Shown here one piece after another: positions 12,571-23,580 of a DNA stretch of 64,000 bases (its first letter is position 1; the number at the start of each line of letters is the position of its first letter). The notes below the pieces were generated by a model, which saw nothing but the letters and a program-made list of their open reading frames with translations, was not told the DNA's origin and did no database searches. The DNA lies in contig CM067543.1 of assembly GCA_034509755.1 (NCBI GenBank), forward strand, positions 19,282,954-19,346,953, written 5' to 3'. The position numbers were made by a program, and so were the translations under genes. The stretch is from Anisodus tanguticus. Taxonomy: Eukaryota > Streptophyta > Magnoliopsida > Solanales > Solanaceae.

Positions 12571-13890
12571 AGAGATGACGGGTATTCCACCGGAGATTAC
12601 GACTCACAAATTGAGTTTGGATTTGAGTTTCCCTCCGGTAAAGCAAAAGAAGAGGCTGATGGACGACTTCAAACATAAGTTTGTCAAGGAAGAGGTAACA
12701 AATCTTTTAAATATAGGTTCATCTAGGAGGTAGAGTATCCGAATTGGTTAGAAAACATAGTGGTCGTACCTAAAAAGGCAATAAATTGAAAATGTGCATA
12801 GATTTTAAAGATTTAAATAAAGCATCCTCAAAAGATTCTTTTCCTTTACTGAACATCGATCAGATGATTGATGTTATGGCGGGGCATGAGATGTTGAGTT
12901 TTCTTGGCGCATTCTCTAAATACAACCAAATCAGGATGAATCCAGAGAATCACGAGAAAACCTCTTTCATAACTAGGCCTGGGACTTACTGCTATAATGT
13001 AATGCCATTTGGTTTAAAAAATACTGGACCAACATATCAACGTCTAGTTAATCACATGTTCGAGGACCAAATAGGTAACACAATAGAGCTTTATATTAAT
13101 GATATATTAGTTAAGTCCCTAGAAGTAGATGACCATTTAAAGTATTTTCAGAAAACATTTGTCATACTCCGAAAGTACAACATGAAGCTGAATCCTGAGA
13201 AATGCGCTTTTGGAGTCGAGTTAGGCAAGTTTATGGGTTTCTTGGATTCAAACTAAGGAATCGAGAACAATCCATACAAGATCAAGGCTATCGAAGAAAT
13301 TCTAGAGGTGCTTGAAGATGTAAAGGCGGTACAAAGACTAACCGGAAGGATAGCCGCTCTAGATAGGTTTATCTCTCGGTCTTCGGAGAAAAGTCATTGA
13401 TTCTTCTCTTTGTTAAAAGGATGAATGACTGCAAGTGGACACTAGAATATCAACAAGATCTGAGGGATTTGAAGTGCTTGTCTAGTCTGCCATTATTGCA
13501 TAATTCGAAGGCAGACAAGCAGTTGTTCATGTATCTAGCAGTGTCCGAGGTAGTCATAAGTACAGTTTTGGTTCGACAAGAGAAAGGTACAAAATTTCCT
13601 ATTTATTATGTGAGTAGGACACTAGCTAGTGCAGAAACTACGTATCCTCATTTAGAAAAATTGGCATTAGCATTAATAATGGCTGCTAGAAAATTGAGGT
13701 CATGCTTTCAATGTCACCCTATATGTGTAGTAACAACTTATTCGCTAAAGAAAGTAATGCATAAATCGGAACTGTCTGGCAGGTTAGCCAAATAGGCATT
13801 ACAAATTAGTGGGTATGACAGAGTATAAGCCAAGAACAACCATAACGTCTCAAGTTTTAGCAGATTTTACTCCCGAAATGATCCCAAGGT
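12571..13890 (+). pseudogene. Tat reverse transcriptase and first RNase H, catalytic residues lost
   Basis: RT fingers/palm: KMCIDFKDLNKAS (about 12790), motif A reads FLGAFSKYNQI where the family has Asp in place of Gly, MPFGLKNTGPTYQRL (about 13000), and the YxDD box reads YINDIL (about 13093), so two of the three metal-binding Asp residues are changed. NPEKCAFGV follows. After a frame break, RNase H (13397-13795) has LFMYLAVSEVVIS, then FPIYYVSRTLASAETTYPHLEKLALALI. The frame stops at 13793 and homology ends near 13890, where the second RNase H and integrase should begin; these are deleted. Such an RT could not polymerise. Confidence 0.9.
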
Positions 13891-13939
13891 AGAAAGAGGG
13901 CTTATATTTACCTTGGTAACAACATCGGGGGTTTGATCT

Positions 13940-15191
13940 TATACACACACGGAGCTTGTTTTGAGCCCCGGAGGGGCCACCTGCTTTCGAGGGCCTCTTT
14001 TTATTTGAAGTGGTCGAGGGTGACTTTGGGGACTCTGAGGATTTGGATTTTGAGATTTTTTTGTTCTTTGATACCTCGGCAATACAACAAACTTATGCGG
14101 TTGGGTCGCGTACCGGACTGGGTTGAGCCATAGCAACCGCAGGGTTGGTCCTTGGGGTTGAAGTGCCCTTCGGCAAACCTGAGTGTTTGAAAAAAGAAGA
14201 AATAAAAATGTGTACCAAAAATAGTAGTAAAAAGGGGGGATCGGAAGATACTAACCGTGGTTCTGATCTCTCCAGCGGTTTTTAGAAAGAACTTTCCATG
14301 TCCACTTTCTATACGGAATTGTACTTATAATTTTTTCGACCCATGTGTGGAGGTCCTCAATATGGGCCGGAGTCTAGTGAACAACAGAAAAAGTGGCAAC
14401 AAAAGGCTTAGAGCAAGTCATCAAAAAATGTAAATTAAATAAAAGAAAAGGAAAAGGTTTTTTTTTTTGTAATTACGGTGCAAATTCCATTTCTCCGGGA
14501 AAGGCATGAACCGTGCCAAAATTATTTCCGCTGTAGGAACCTCTGTAAATCGCTCCATCCAACCTCGATTTCGATCTTCATTGATGCTGAAAAGGATAGA
14601 GAATTTTTCTCATTTTGAAAACTGAACGATCCCGCCATGAAAAAACCTTGGTACGTATAAACGGATCAAATGATCCAAAGTGAAGATTTCATTGACCTTG
14701 TTAGCCAAAACCGGAGGCAAGTAACGACCCTCCAAAAAGACGGACCAATTTGTGCAAGACATAAATTGTAAGTCCTGCACATCTCGAGGATCACGTTGTC
14801 AATCGGAGTGACAAGCTTGAAGGTTAAAGAATAGGTGTATACGTTGGAGTATCCAAATCTATAAGTGGTAATATCTTCATCCGGGTCGGGTATAACAATC
14901 CCGGAGAGATCGGTCTAACCACAGTTATTTTGGACTGTGTCAAGGTCAGAGGCATTAATGGAGGTCGGACAACTCTTAGCTTCTTTACCTCAATCGAATT
15001 TCGAAGAGGCAGTAGAAATAAAAAAATTTATGTCAAAGCAAAAAAATGGACGGGAGAATGTTGTATGCTATAGGTTTGGCGGTGGCCTAAGCTTCGGAGG
15101 TCTCACCGATGCTAGTGGCTTCGTTAGTAACCGGTGGTGGTGAAATTGCCGAAGAGGACTGTCTTGAAGAAGATCGGGTGGTTTTAGCCAT
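13940..15191 (-). pseudogene. Reverse-strand ORF of the Tat element (aORF), decayed
   Basis: Tat elements often carry an extra gene on the opposite strand between pol and the 3' LTR. Here a minus-strand start at 15191 opens MAKTTRSSSRQSSS, an alternating Ser/Pro-rich N-terminus, followed after several stops by a globular part whose best preserved segment (about 14490-14600) reads as RGWMERF-like, EVPTAEI-like and MPFPEKWN-like pieces in different frames. The function of this protein family is not established. Frameshifts and stops make it non-functional. Short plus-strand open frames over the same bases are not genes. Confidence 0.55.
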
Positions 15192-15591
15192 GAGGATGAA
15201 GGTATGAAGGTATGAAGCTTTAAAGATATGAAGATATGAAGGTTTGAAGATTCGAAGGTTGAAGGTTTGAAGATTTGAAAGGGAAGACGATTGAACAAAT
15301 GCGTAAACTTGAAGAAATTACAGAAGTGAAAAGTGGAAAAAGAAGAGGGGAAGAAGGTTTTATAGGGTTTGAGTTCATCATTATGAAACGGTTCAGTGAT
15401 CCAATCGAAGAGACGGTGCAATCAGAGATTGACACGTGTCCGACTTTGTAGAGTGATAAGACGTGAGTCAGAGTTTAGATAAGAGGAAACGTTTCATTTC
15501 CCGCCTATTTTAGAGTAATTTAAAAAGAAGCTTGTAAGAGAAGACAACGAAGAAATTATTTCCACTTCCCGTCACTTTGGTAAATTTTGAT

Positions 15592-15612
15592 CCGGAAAGT
15601 ATGGGGACTATC
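15592..15612 (+). other. Polypurine tract of the nested Tat element
   Basis: GGAAAGTATGGGGACTATC immediately precedes the 3' LTR and would prime plus-strand DNA. The same tract, AAGTGTGGGGACTATC, precedes the Tat LTR at 50617. Confidence 0.75.
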
Positions 15613-16202
15613 TGTATACGATGAAAACCGGTACGACACATGGACAGATTTAGGTATGAAAACCGAGGGAAGCGACGGATGAAGTTGCATCGAGATAAGG
15701 CCGGGTATTAGGATAAGACCGGGTGATGATTGAAGCAGATGACATCGGATGGAGAACTGGGGGAGCCCAGCACGTACCCGTTCCGAAAATAGCACCAGCC
15801 GTTACTCCTTGATCATTAAGAAACCATTATTGTCATTTAATTGCATTTAATTGTAGAATGATTATAAGGCATCAATGCCTTGTACTTATAACTATAAAAG
15901 GAGTCCAACCTTCATGTTGGAGGGGCATCTCATTCTCATTATTCACACTTGTACGATTTTGTTTATTGCAATTATAATCATAAATCTCTCATTATTGGCT
16001 CGGAACCGAAGTAGTTAAGCTAAGGCATGGATCAATTTTGCTGAAGGAATTCATTTTGGTCTAAGACATTTCAGGCTATCTTTCTTACTTATTATTTTCA
16101 TTTGCTTACTTATTGTTAATTGATTATTACTCTTATTTTCAAATCGATCCAGTATCCTTAAAATTACTTACAAATTCAACTGTACCTTTTTTGAGGTAAA
16201 CA
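15613..16202 (+). repeat. 3' LTR of the nested Tat element
   Basis: 590 bp, TGTATACG...GTAAACA, with TATAAAAG at 15893-15900. Followed at once by the duplicated TTATC and then by the LTR of C. Confidence 0.9.
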
Positions 16203-17527
16203 TTATCGACGAATCATTTTAGATGGGTTAAAATCTTTGATGTTTATTAGTTTAATGTAATATTGACATCGAGTTGAAAAACTGTATATTTCGAATACTC
16301 TGGTTAAATGGATTGAAATATTTTGCATTAAATTAAACTTGTATAATTCTAGTTGCATTACTTTTAATAAGCCTGGAGTTCGTTGCACTGTATTAAGTTA
16401 GTTTAAAATATGTTCCCCTGGTATATGGCTCAGGTTAATCAAACATTAAAAAAAATTGAGTTAACGAAGTGCAATAGTTTGATGAATGTGGAACATCTTT
16501 CCTAGTGGTTGTAGAGATTTAAAGCTTTCAAAAAATATACTTTTAGTGAAGATTTTCATGTTTGGTTACTAATTCAAGTTACAGAGACCAAAGAGGAACG
16601 CTTGTGACGTTTTATTTAAAATTAAAAATTGATGGGTTATTCTGTTAATTGTATATAACAGTTAAGCACATATACTTTATACTTGATTAGCTTCACATTT
16701 GTTTATCAAGATTGTCTGAGTTTTTGTAGTTTCCATGTTTAGATCCAAGTCCATAATGTATGAATACGAGTTACTTTTAAAGTGTTTATCTATCATTTAA
16801 GTTTAATTAATTATGCTAAGGCACTAAATTAAAGATCACTAAGCTGTCCCACACCGAGGTATTTATGCAAGCTTTGACCTTTTAAATTAATTTAAATAAT
16901 AATCAATGATGAAGTTGGAAAGCGATGCTATCGATAAATCATTTTGATAAAATGTAATTACCATATTCAAATTCGGAGCACATGGGATGGATAGAACCTA
17001 AGAACGTTAGATGTTTGTTTAGGCGTGAAAAATGGGAACAATCCATAAATGCATCAAGAGGCGCGAGATACAAAATTATAATCGTGGTAAGACTGGAAAG
17101 CATTGCTACCAGTACACCACACCTTAATAAAAATAAGACAGTTTCTGAACATGTTTAAAACAAATCAAAGAAAGGCGGGAAATAAGTACTCTAAGCTCAT
17201 AAGCATATTGTATCATAAAATTAGTTTAAGCCAAATATAAGTTGATAAAGCGACCGTGCTAGAATCACGGGACTCAAGGAGTGCATAATACCTTCCCCTC
17301 GGTCAACAAAATTTCTTACCCGAATTTCTAGTTTGCAGACCAAAAATAAAGAGTCAAAACTTTCCTTTTAATTAGCGATTCATAAGCTGACTTGGAATAC
17401 CAAAACTCAATTTCAAGTGGTGACTCTGTAACAAATAAAACAATCCCTTTTCAAAGCGTCACTTCAATTGAGAAAACTCTTCAAAAGCCTTTTCTTTCTT
17501 AACGGGGAAAAAAAGGGATGTGACAGA

Positions 17528-17544
17528 TGGCGACTCCGTTGGGG
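17528..17544 (+). other. Primer-binding-like site of element C
   Basis: TGGCGACTCCGTTGGGG begins two bases after the LTR end (TGTGACA, 17525), the position expected for a tRNA primer-binding site. The primer tRNA is not identified. Confidence 0.65.
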
Positions 17545-18301
17545 ATAATCAGAATTCGAGCTTTTATATTGACTCATATTTGGCTTTACTTGATGTTTGG
17601 ATACATATATTATTTATTGGCCTAATATGATATTTGCCACTTATTCACCGCTTTGATGTTGTTTGAATTGTCATATAAACTGTCTTCTCTCGGGCACCTA
17701 TCTGAGTCTTCTAGCAGACAATTCACACATTGTTCACTCGGAGACGCAGTTTATGCTCCTGAACCTTTCTTTGAGATATCATAGATGTGGTTACGCTCTT
17801 GGGAAGGATTTTATAGTCATACATGTTTTAGGATGGGAAGGACAAAGAGTGAGGCCGGAAAGCGCTGCTACAGATAAGTTGTCCCTTCCCAACTCGAGTT
17901 GTCCACTCATTTTACACCCAGTCTAGACACCTATTCCATTAGGTTGTTAAACCTAGTAGAACAAGTCGGATTACTGATTATCCCGAGTAAGATACACTTT
18001 ATCTACATCATGTGCATTTGACTTATTGATGATCGATACATGGGTTGAGTCCATCTAAGACTGGTACCCTCTTTAGATACCATTATGTATAGCTTTTGTG
18101 CTACCTGTTGCATTACCTGAAAAGTTGGATTGAATGTTGACTGGCTTTAGGGTAAGTTTGTGAAATGTAAGAGAGAAAAATTGCTTTGATTCTTACCAAA
18201 TATACCCGTTTTCCATCAAATTTCAATATTTTCGTTTCTTACCTTATAGCAATAAGATGTTCAAAACAAAACAAGTATATCAAAGGGTAAAACCCCTTTA
18301 C

Positions 18302-18622
18302 AAAATCTTCACGAACTGCGCATACTTGATTCTCATTACCTTGATGAGATACGTAGGCAGCCCTCCTGGGGTAGGGTATTCCTTATAAAAAAGATTCAAC
18401 AAAAAAGAATTTGTTTTTTGCTTTACTTCAAATCTTCACGAACTACGCATACCTGATTCACATCACCTTGATGAGATACGTAGGCAACCTTCCAAGGTCT
18501 GGTATTCCTTATAAAAAATCATAAAGTAAAATTTTTTTTAAAAAAGTTTGTTGTTCGCTTTACTTCAAATCTTCACGAACAATGTACACTTGATTCTCAT
18601 CTCAGTGAGATACGTAAGCAGC
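18302..18622 (+). repeat. Three tandem copies of a hairpin-forming repeat (about 125 bp period)
   Basis: Three units start with AAATCTTCACGAAC (18304, 18430, 18567). Each holds a 45-50 base core that can fold: an outer stem (CTGCG or CTACG with CGTAG) and an inner stem (CTCAT/ATGAG; CATCA/TGATG; TCTCA/TGAGA). Cores: 18313-18360, 18440-18488, 18577-18620. The third has lost most of the outer stem. Between cores are A-rich spacers ending in CCTTATAAAAAA-like bases. Non-coding; function unknown. Confidence 0.8.
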
Positions 18623-18794
18623 CCTCCTAGGGTTCAATGATCCTTATTCAAAAATAAATCTAATTTTGAATTTTTAATTCGTATTAAAAAATCCAAAAAA
18701 GTGAGAATTTTTATCGTGATTCAAAAAATCCAAAAAAGAAGAAGTTATTTTTAATTCCTTAGAAAAACAAAAACATTTATTTTATTTTTTTTCT

Positions 18795-18840
18795 GAACTA
18801 CATCTGACCTAATTCTTGTTTCAATAAGATACGTAGGCAA
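18795..18840 (+). repeat. Isolated copy of the hairpin repeat (fourth)
   Basis: GAACTACATCTG...GATACGTAGGCAA with outer stem CTAC/GTAG and inner stem TCTT/AAGA. Same element and strand as the cluster at 18302. Confidence 0.65.
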
Positions 18841-20110
18841 TCCTTCTTTGGGTTCGATCCACCTTTCAAATACAAAATATAGAATAAATCTCTTGACTTG
18901 GTTGGTACCAATATATTTAAGAGTATGCATGAGAAAGAAATAAGTGTTAAAAGAATTGAGATGATAGATAGGACCAACTTTATTGTGAACCATAAATTCT
19001 TTTGGTACCTCTTGATTGTACCTTTGTGACATGACTTGAGAAATTATTTTACTAAAAGATAGGGTTAAAATGAATCCGACCTCATTATTTCATGTGCATT
19101 GTATGGTGAGCTATAGATTGAAAATTCAATAAAATTGATTTTTTTGATCTAGAACTTGGCCCGAATGTTTATTGAGGCAAAATTTTGAGCAGCACTTGAT
19201 TTGAGAAATGATTGTAGGCTTTCTTTGACCCGATTATTCTTTCGAGCCTACCAAATGACATGAAACCCCAATTGTTCCCCTTTTGAGCCTAAAAACTTTT
19301 TCTTTCTATAACCATATCTTAGCCTATACCCTTTTGAGTGTTTAAATGCACTATGCCCTTTTGGGCCTACCTCCCTGAGCGCACTAAGAAACCCTAAGTT
19401 GGACGACAATGCGAAAAGGTGAAAGATGAGAGAATCCAAAAAAATAATTACAGAGACAAAACAAAGAGTTGCAAAATAAAAAAACTCCAAAAACGGGGAA
19501 ATGTAAGAAAACAAAAAAAAAAAGAAGAAGCAACAAAGTAAATGAAGATCAATTACGAAAGCATAAAACAATTGAGAAAAAATAGTGCAATGCTTATGGA
19601 GGGAGTAGTCACTTTATCCCAAATAAATATCCTTCCCATACTTAAACCTACATTACAATCCAATGACAGGTTATATGAAGACCAAGCATATGGTATCTCA
19701 ATTACATGCATTAAACATCCTTCTGAGTGTGAGTTTACTATTGGACGTCCTAAGATCTAAATGATACTATTGAGTGTGATTTAGGACTTTTTAACGGCAC
19801 TTGAAACATGAGGCTTTGAAGAATTCAGAACCCTTCATTGAGGCTAGCTGAGAACATATCTTATCAATACTTAGGTATGTTTGATGTACCACTTGAAACT
19901 ATACGAATTACTTCCAGGTTGACCTTGAAATTCATCTGGAAGTAATTAGCGGTGATTCCTATGAATATTACTAATTGTTGGTACCAATTGAATTCAAGAC
20001 ATGTTTAACCAGTAAATTGGATTCTCTCTGCAAGCTCATGTGCTCTTTACAAAAGACACCCTTTTTGAAAAGAAAAGAATAGCAAAAAAATGATTTTGTA
20101 GTTTTTAGAT

Positions 20111-20154
20111 GAACTATGTTTGACATGATTCTTGCTCAGGCAAGATACGTAGGC
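20111..20154 (+). repeat. Isolated copy of the hairpin repeat (fifth)
   Basis: GAACTATG...CGTAGGCAC with inner stem TCTTGC/GCAAGA closing a four-base loop, the strongest stem in the set. The outer stem CTATG/CGTAG needs one G-T pair. Confidence 0.65.
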
Positions 20155-20639
20155 ACTCCTACAATGGGGATCGGTCTCCAGAGGGTTCGAGAATAGGGTA
20201 GGGTCCTGTCCTTAAGATTCAGATAAGAAAAGAGTTCCAAACCTTTATGCTCCGTACAAGTGCTGCATACAAGTAGGCTTAAGTCATCGCTTCCAATCCG
20301 ATAAAGGGTTTTTTTCTTTTCCACGAAAGTCGTCTAGAACACTCGCCTCGTCGATTCTTCCCCTCGTTCTTTTTATCAACGATTACTTTCATTCTTTAAA
20401 CAATTAAATAAAGTCAAAAAAAGTACGTTATATATACTAACTACACTATATACGATACGATATTCAGAAAAAAAGGACTATTTGTAACATGCGAATTGAA
20501 AGTGAAAAAAGGCAGTTCCCCATGTGGTGATTCTTTAGCTATAATAAGATGAAAGTGTCATTTTGTCGAGGTTCGAATATTCTAGTAAGCTTGATGAAAA
20601 TATCTCTTATTAGAATACTTGAAAAGAGTTGTTGCTTAC

Positions 20640-21660
20640 TTTACTATAGGGGGTCCTAAAGCACAAGGAGATTTTACTCGTCGGTGTCAATTCGGCGGAA
20701 GAGAAAGGGTCACAAGGGGAGTCTACGGCGGAAGAGAAAGATTCTATATCAACAGCGGGGTGGAAGGCGGCGACTGTCTCCTTGATAGCTTGAAGTTCTC
20801 CAAAAGTATGAAAAGCTGGAGGACTTTGTACCATCCATTCCGGTGTGGTTGGATTCTGTTCAACAGAAAGCTGAGTCTAACGAGGCTCAGGTGCGGAGCC
20901 TTCCACTGTGGACCGAGACTACACAAAGGTAGAACACCATGGAAACTTCGCTGACTTTATCATCAACCTTGATTTCGCTACGCTCAATAAGAACCCAGGT
21001 CTTACTGCTACCTCCGAGTCTGACAATCTAGTCTTGAGATGACTACCGACGGGGGCCAGATATGATTTCATTTCTGAAATAGAAAATACCAATACTGGGC
21101 TCGATCGACACAGAGACCTCATGGTAAGCAAAATAAGAGGAGGGTTAGGAATATGGATGCTCTCTTTCGATCGAGCTGATGGAATTTCATTTTTATGCCC
21201 AATTGTATAAAGCTAAAATAAGAGTTTGCAGGCTTTCATGGGAGCATAGGTAGAGATCTCACTTTTTTGCTTTTTTCAGACACGGATAGGCAGCTTTCAG
21301 TCCTTACTCTCTCTTCTCATTGATTCATCCTCATCTTCTTGAACTATGGCAATAGTATGTCAATGAATGCCAAACACTGCTTCTTTCCTAACTTTCAATT
21401 TGTATGCTTCATCTGTCTCGCCAGGAAAGATAAGCTAGTTTCAGAAGGAGTCAGAAAAGGCAAACAAGAGCTGATTCTTTCATTGGTGGAAAGGAAACTA
21501 TAGCTATAGTTCTATGGTTAGAGATTATGAAAGAAGAGGTAGTAGAAAAGCAGCGAAATTCCATCTTGATCTCCCTCTATCCAAAGTACTTAGTCTATAA
21601 AAAAGGATAGCTCTGTTGTATCTATGAGGTCAAAATACCCTGATTAAGGCGGTGCAAGGG
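20640..21660. other. Block of different texture, possibly organelle-derived
   Basis: This kilobase is less AT-rich than its surroundings, lacks the repeats of element C, and has phrases reminiscent of plant mitochondrial intergenic DNA (for example TTTCGCTACGCTCAATAAG near 20970). A GGCGGAAGAGAAAG repeat occurs at 20694 and 20729. The longest open frames (20619-20954 plus; 20610-20834 minus) have no domain I recognise and I do not call them genes. It could be a nuclear insertion of mitochondrial DNA or simply part of the element. Confidence 0.25.
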
Positions 21661-21811
21661 ATAACTAGCACCCAATAAGAAATTTCATATCCCCAGAAGG
21701 TAAAAAAAACACCAAGGCATTTTTTTTAATAAAACATCCAAAAAAGAGCTTCAAAGTTCCTCAGTTTCAAAAATTGGAGCATTTTCTTTTAAAAACACTT
21801 TACTGTCTTAC

Positions 21812-22567
21812 TTTCACAGGGTACGATATCTCCTGGTTGCAATTTAGGGAACAAACACCCTATCTCTTTTCATGTCTTCACAAGGTACAACATTCTCTAA
21901 TTGCATATTAGGGCACAAAAACCCCTATTTCTTTTCATGACTTCACAGGGTACAACATCCCCCGGTTGCATATTAGGGCACAAAAATTCATCTCTTTCTT
22001 TCATGCCTTCACAGGGTACAACATTCCTTGGTTGCATTTTAGGAAACAAAGCCCCCTACTCCTTTACAGGATACAACATTTCCTGGTTGCATATTAGAGC
22101 ACAAAAACTCCTATTTATTTTTTTCATGTCTTCACAGGGTACAACAATCCTTGGTTTAATTTTAGGGCACAAAATCCCCTATTTCTTTCCTTGACTTCGT
22201 AGGGTACGACATCCCCTGATTGTAATTTAGGAAACAAAAACCCCTACTTATTTTTATTCCTTCACAGGGTACAACATTCTCTGATTGCATATTGGGACAC
22301 AAAAATCCCTATCTCTTTCTTTCGTGCCTTCACAGGGTAGGACATTCCCTGGTTGCATTTTAGGGAATAAAAATCCCTATTTCTTATCATGTCTTTACAG
22401 GGTACAACTATCCCTTTCCATTTTAGGGAATAAAAACCCCAACTTCTTTTCATGCCTTTATAGGGTATGACAATCCCTTATTTCATTTTAGGGAACAAAA
22501 ACCCCTAATTCGTTCCATGACTTCACAGGGTACGACATTCCTTGATTGCACTTTAGGGAACAAAAAT
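21812..22567 (+). repeat. Tandem array, 12 units of about 58-68 bp
   Basis: Units begin near 21812, 21877, 21941, 22007, 22063, 22130, 22195, 22261, 22329, 22395, 22457 and 22521. The consensus runs TTCACAGGGTACAACATYCC, TGGTTGCATWTTAGGG, AACAAAAACCCCTAT, then a CTTTC-rich spacer. In most units TAGGG and CCCCTA face each other across an A-rich loop. Units differ by substitutions and small indels, so the array is old. Open frames across it (21901-22194; 22262-22453 minus) only reflect the periodicity. Confidence 0.9.
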
Positions 22568-22860
22568 CATATTGCGTTTAGGTTGACTACCTCATAATAA
22601 AGTCATACATTTAGGTTGACTATCTCATAATAGAGTCATGCGTTTAGGTGGATTGCCTCATTATAAAGTCACGTGTTTAGGTTGACTTTCTCATAATACA
22701 ATCACGCGTGTAGGTTGACTACCTCACAATATAGTCACGCATTTAGATTGACTACCTCATAATAAAGTCATATTTTAAGTTTTAGGTTGACTACCTCTAA
22801 ATAAAGTCATGTTTTCTTAGGCTTTAGGTTGACTACCTCCGAATATAGTCACAAGTAGTT
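22568..22860 (+). repeat. Tandem array, 8 units of about 35-40 bp
   Basis: Adjoins the previous array. Consensus GCGTTTAGGTTGACTACCTCATAATAAAGTCAC. Nearly every unit keeps TTGACT and AGTCA as a short inverted repeat. The last two units have longer spacers. Confidence 0.9.
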
Positions 22861-23412
22861 TATGATTTCTCTAGCACTCAAAAAATTCTCCTAGTGCAAA
22901 CTGGGGCAGAAAATTTTATTCATTTTTGTTTGTGTTTGATGACTTGCAGGTTTTCCCGCAAAGCTCAGATTTGATGTTCAAGAATAAAGTCATATCTCTA
23001 GTCAGAGAAAAGAAGAATGTTCAATCACAAGAATAGTTAGAGTCAGCTTTGACACATAGAGCGGTCCAACGTCTCAAGATTCTTCTTCTCAGCCTCTAAT
23101 CGAGAAACAACATCCAAGAATATTCTACGAACTGTCATTTGGAAGTGAGTCAACGACTCGATCCAAGTTTCAACTTCAAGTCTCAAATCCTTGCTTTAAG
23201 ATCAAACTTCAAGATCAAGGAACCCACCAGACGAATGTGAGAGTAACTTAAGATCCAAAGTGAAGATCTAAAGGAAGAGAGCAAGTAGAGTAGATAGGAT
23301 CTTGTATTTTCCTTATCGTTTGTTGTATTTTTCATTTTTGATGTAATAATAAGGGCCACGGACCGGAACTTCACTCGACTCTCCAACTCATCATTCTATC
23401 TTTCTACCCACT

Positions 23413-23460
23413 TGAACTACATGTGACATGATTCTCTTATAACCCAAGATATGTAGGATG
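23413..23460 (+). repeat. Isolated copy of the hairpin repeat (sixth), near the 3' LTR
   Basis: GAACTACATGTG...GATATGTAGGATG, with a perfect outer stem CTACAT/ATGTAG and inner TCTT/AAGA. Compared with CTACG/CGTAG copies the fifth pair is A-T instead of G-C, a paired change. Confidence 0.65.
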
Positions 23461-23580
23461 CCCAAAGTCAAGGCTCGGTTGCACCTCTAATCTTTATTTA
23501 TTTTCCTATTTTAAATAAATGGTTGGGTCAAAAATCAGTCACATTGTTCACTTCTTTACCTGAAAACTCTCTATGTTTCC

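Larger units (their letters stand above)
9310..16202 (+). mobile_element. Complete but defective Tat-lineage Ty3/gypsy element, TSD TTATC
   Basis: LTRs at 9310-9912 and 15613-16202 (TGTATA...GTAAACA) bound a 6893 bp element flanked by TTATC at 9305-9309 and 16203-16207. The unoccupied site is visible in the other LTR of C at about 37250-37270. Order: LTR, primer-binding site, gag, protease, RT, RNase H, a reverse-strand ORF, polypurine tract, LTR. The second RNase H and the integrase are missing. This lineage normally carries two RNase H domains, as at 55700-56500. Confidence 0.92.
8294..17525 (+). repeat. 5' LTR of element C, interrupted at 9310
   Basis: Starts TGTGAACACCTCA and ends GGGATGTGACA. 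Excluding the Tat element at 9310-16202 and its duplicated TTATC it is 2334 bp. It aligns throughout with 23599-24121 + 27720-27929 + 36942-38547. Non-coding, AT-rich at the start, with a pyrimidine-rich stretch before a TATA-like box near 8988. 16208-17525 is the part downstream of the Tat insertion. Confidence 0.85.

Noticed and set aside
20619..20954. 111-codon plus-strand frame inside element C
   Set aside because: No recognisable domain, overlapping frames on the other strand are equally open, and the block may be organelle-derived.
21812..22860. CRISPR-like regular repeats
   Set aside because: The units are contiguous and diverged with no unique spacers, no cas genes are nearby, and the context is a plant LTR element.
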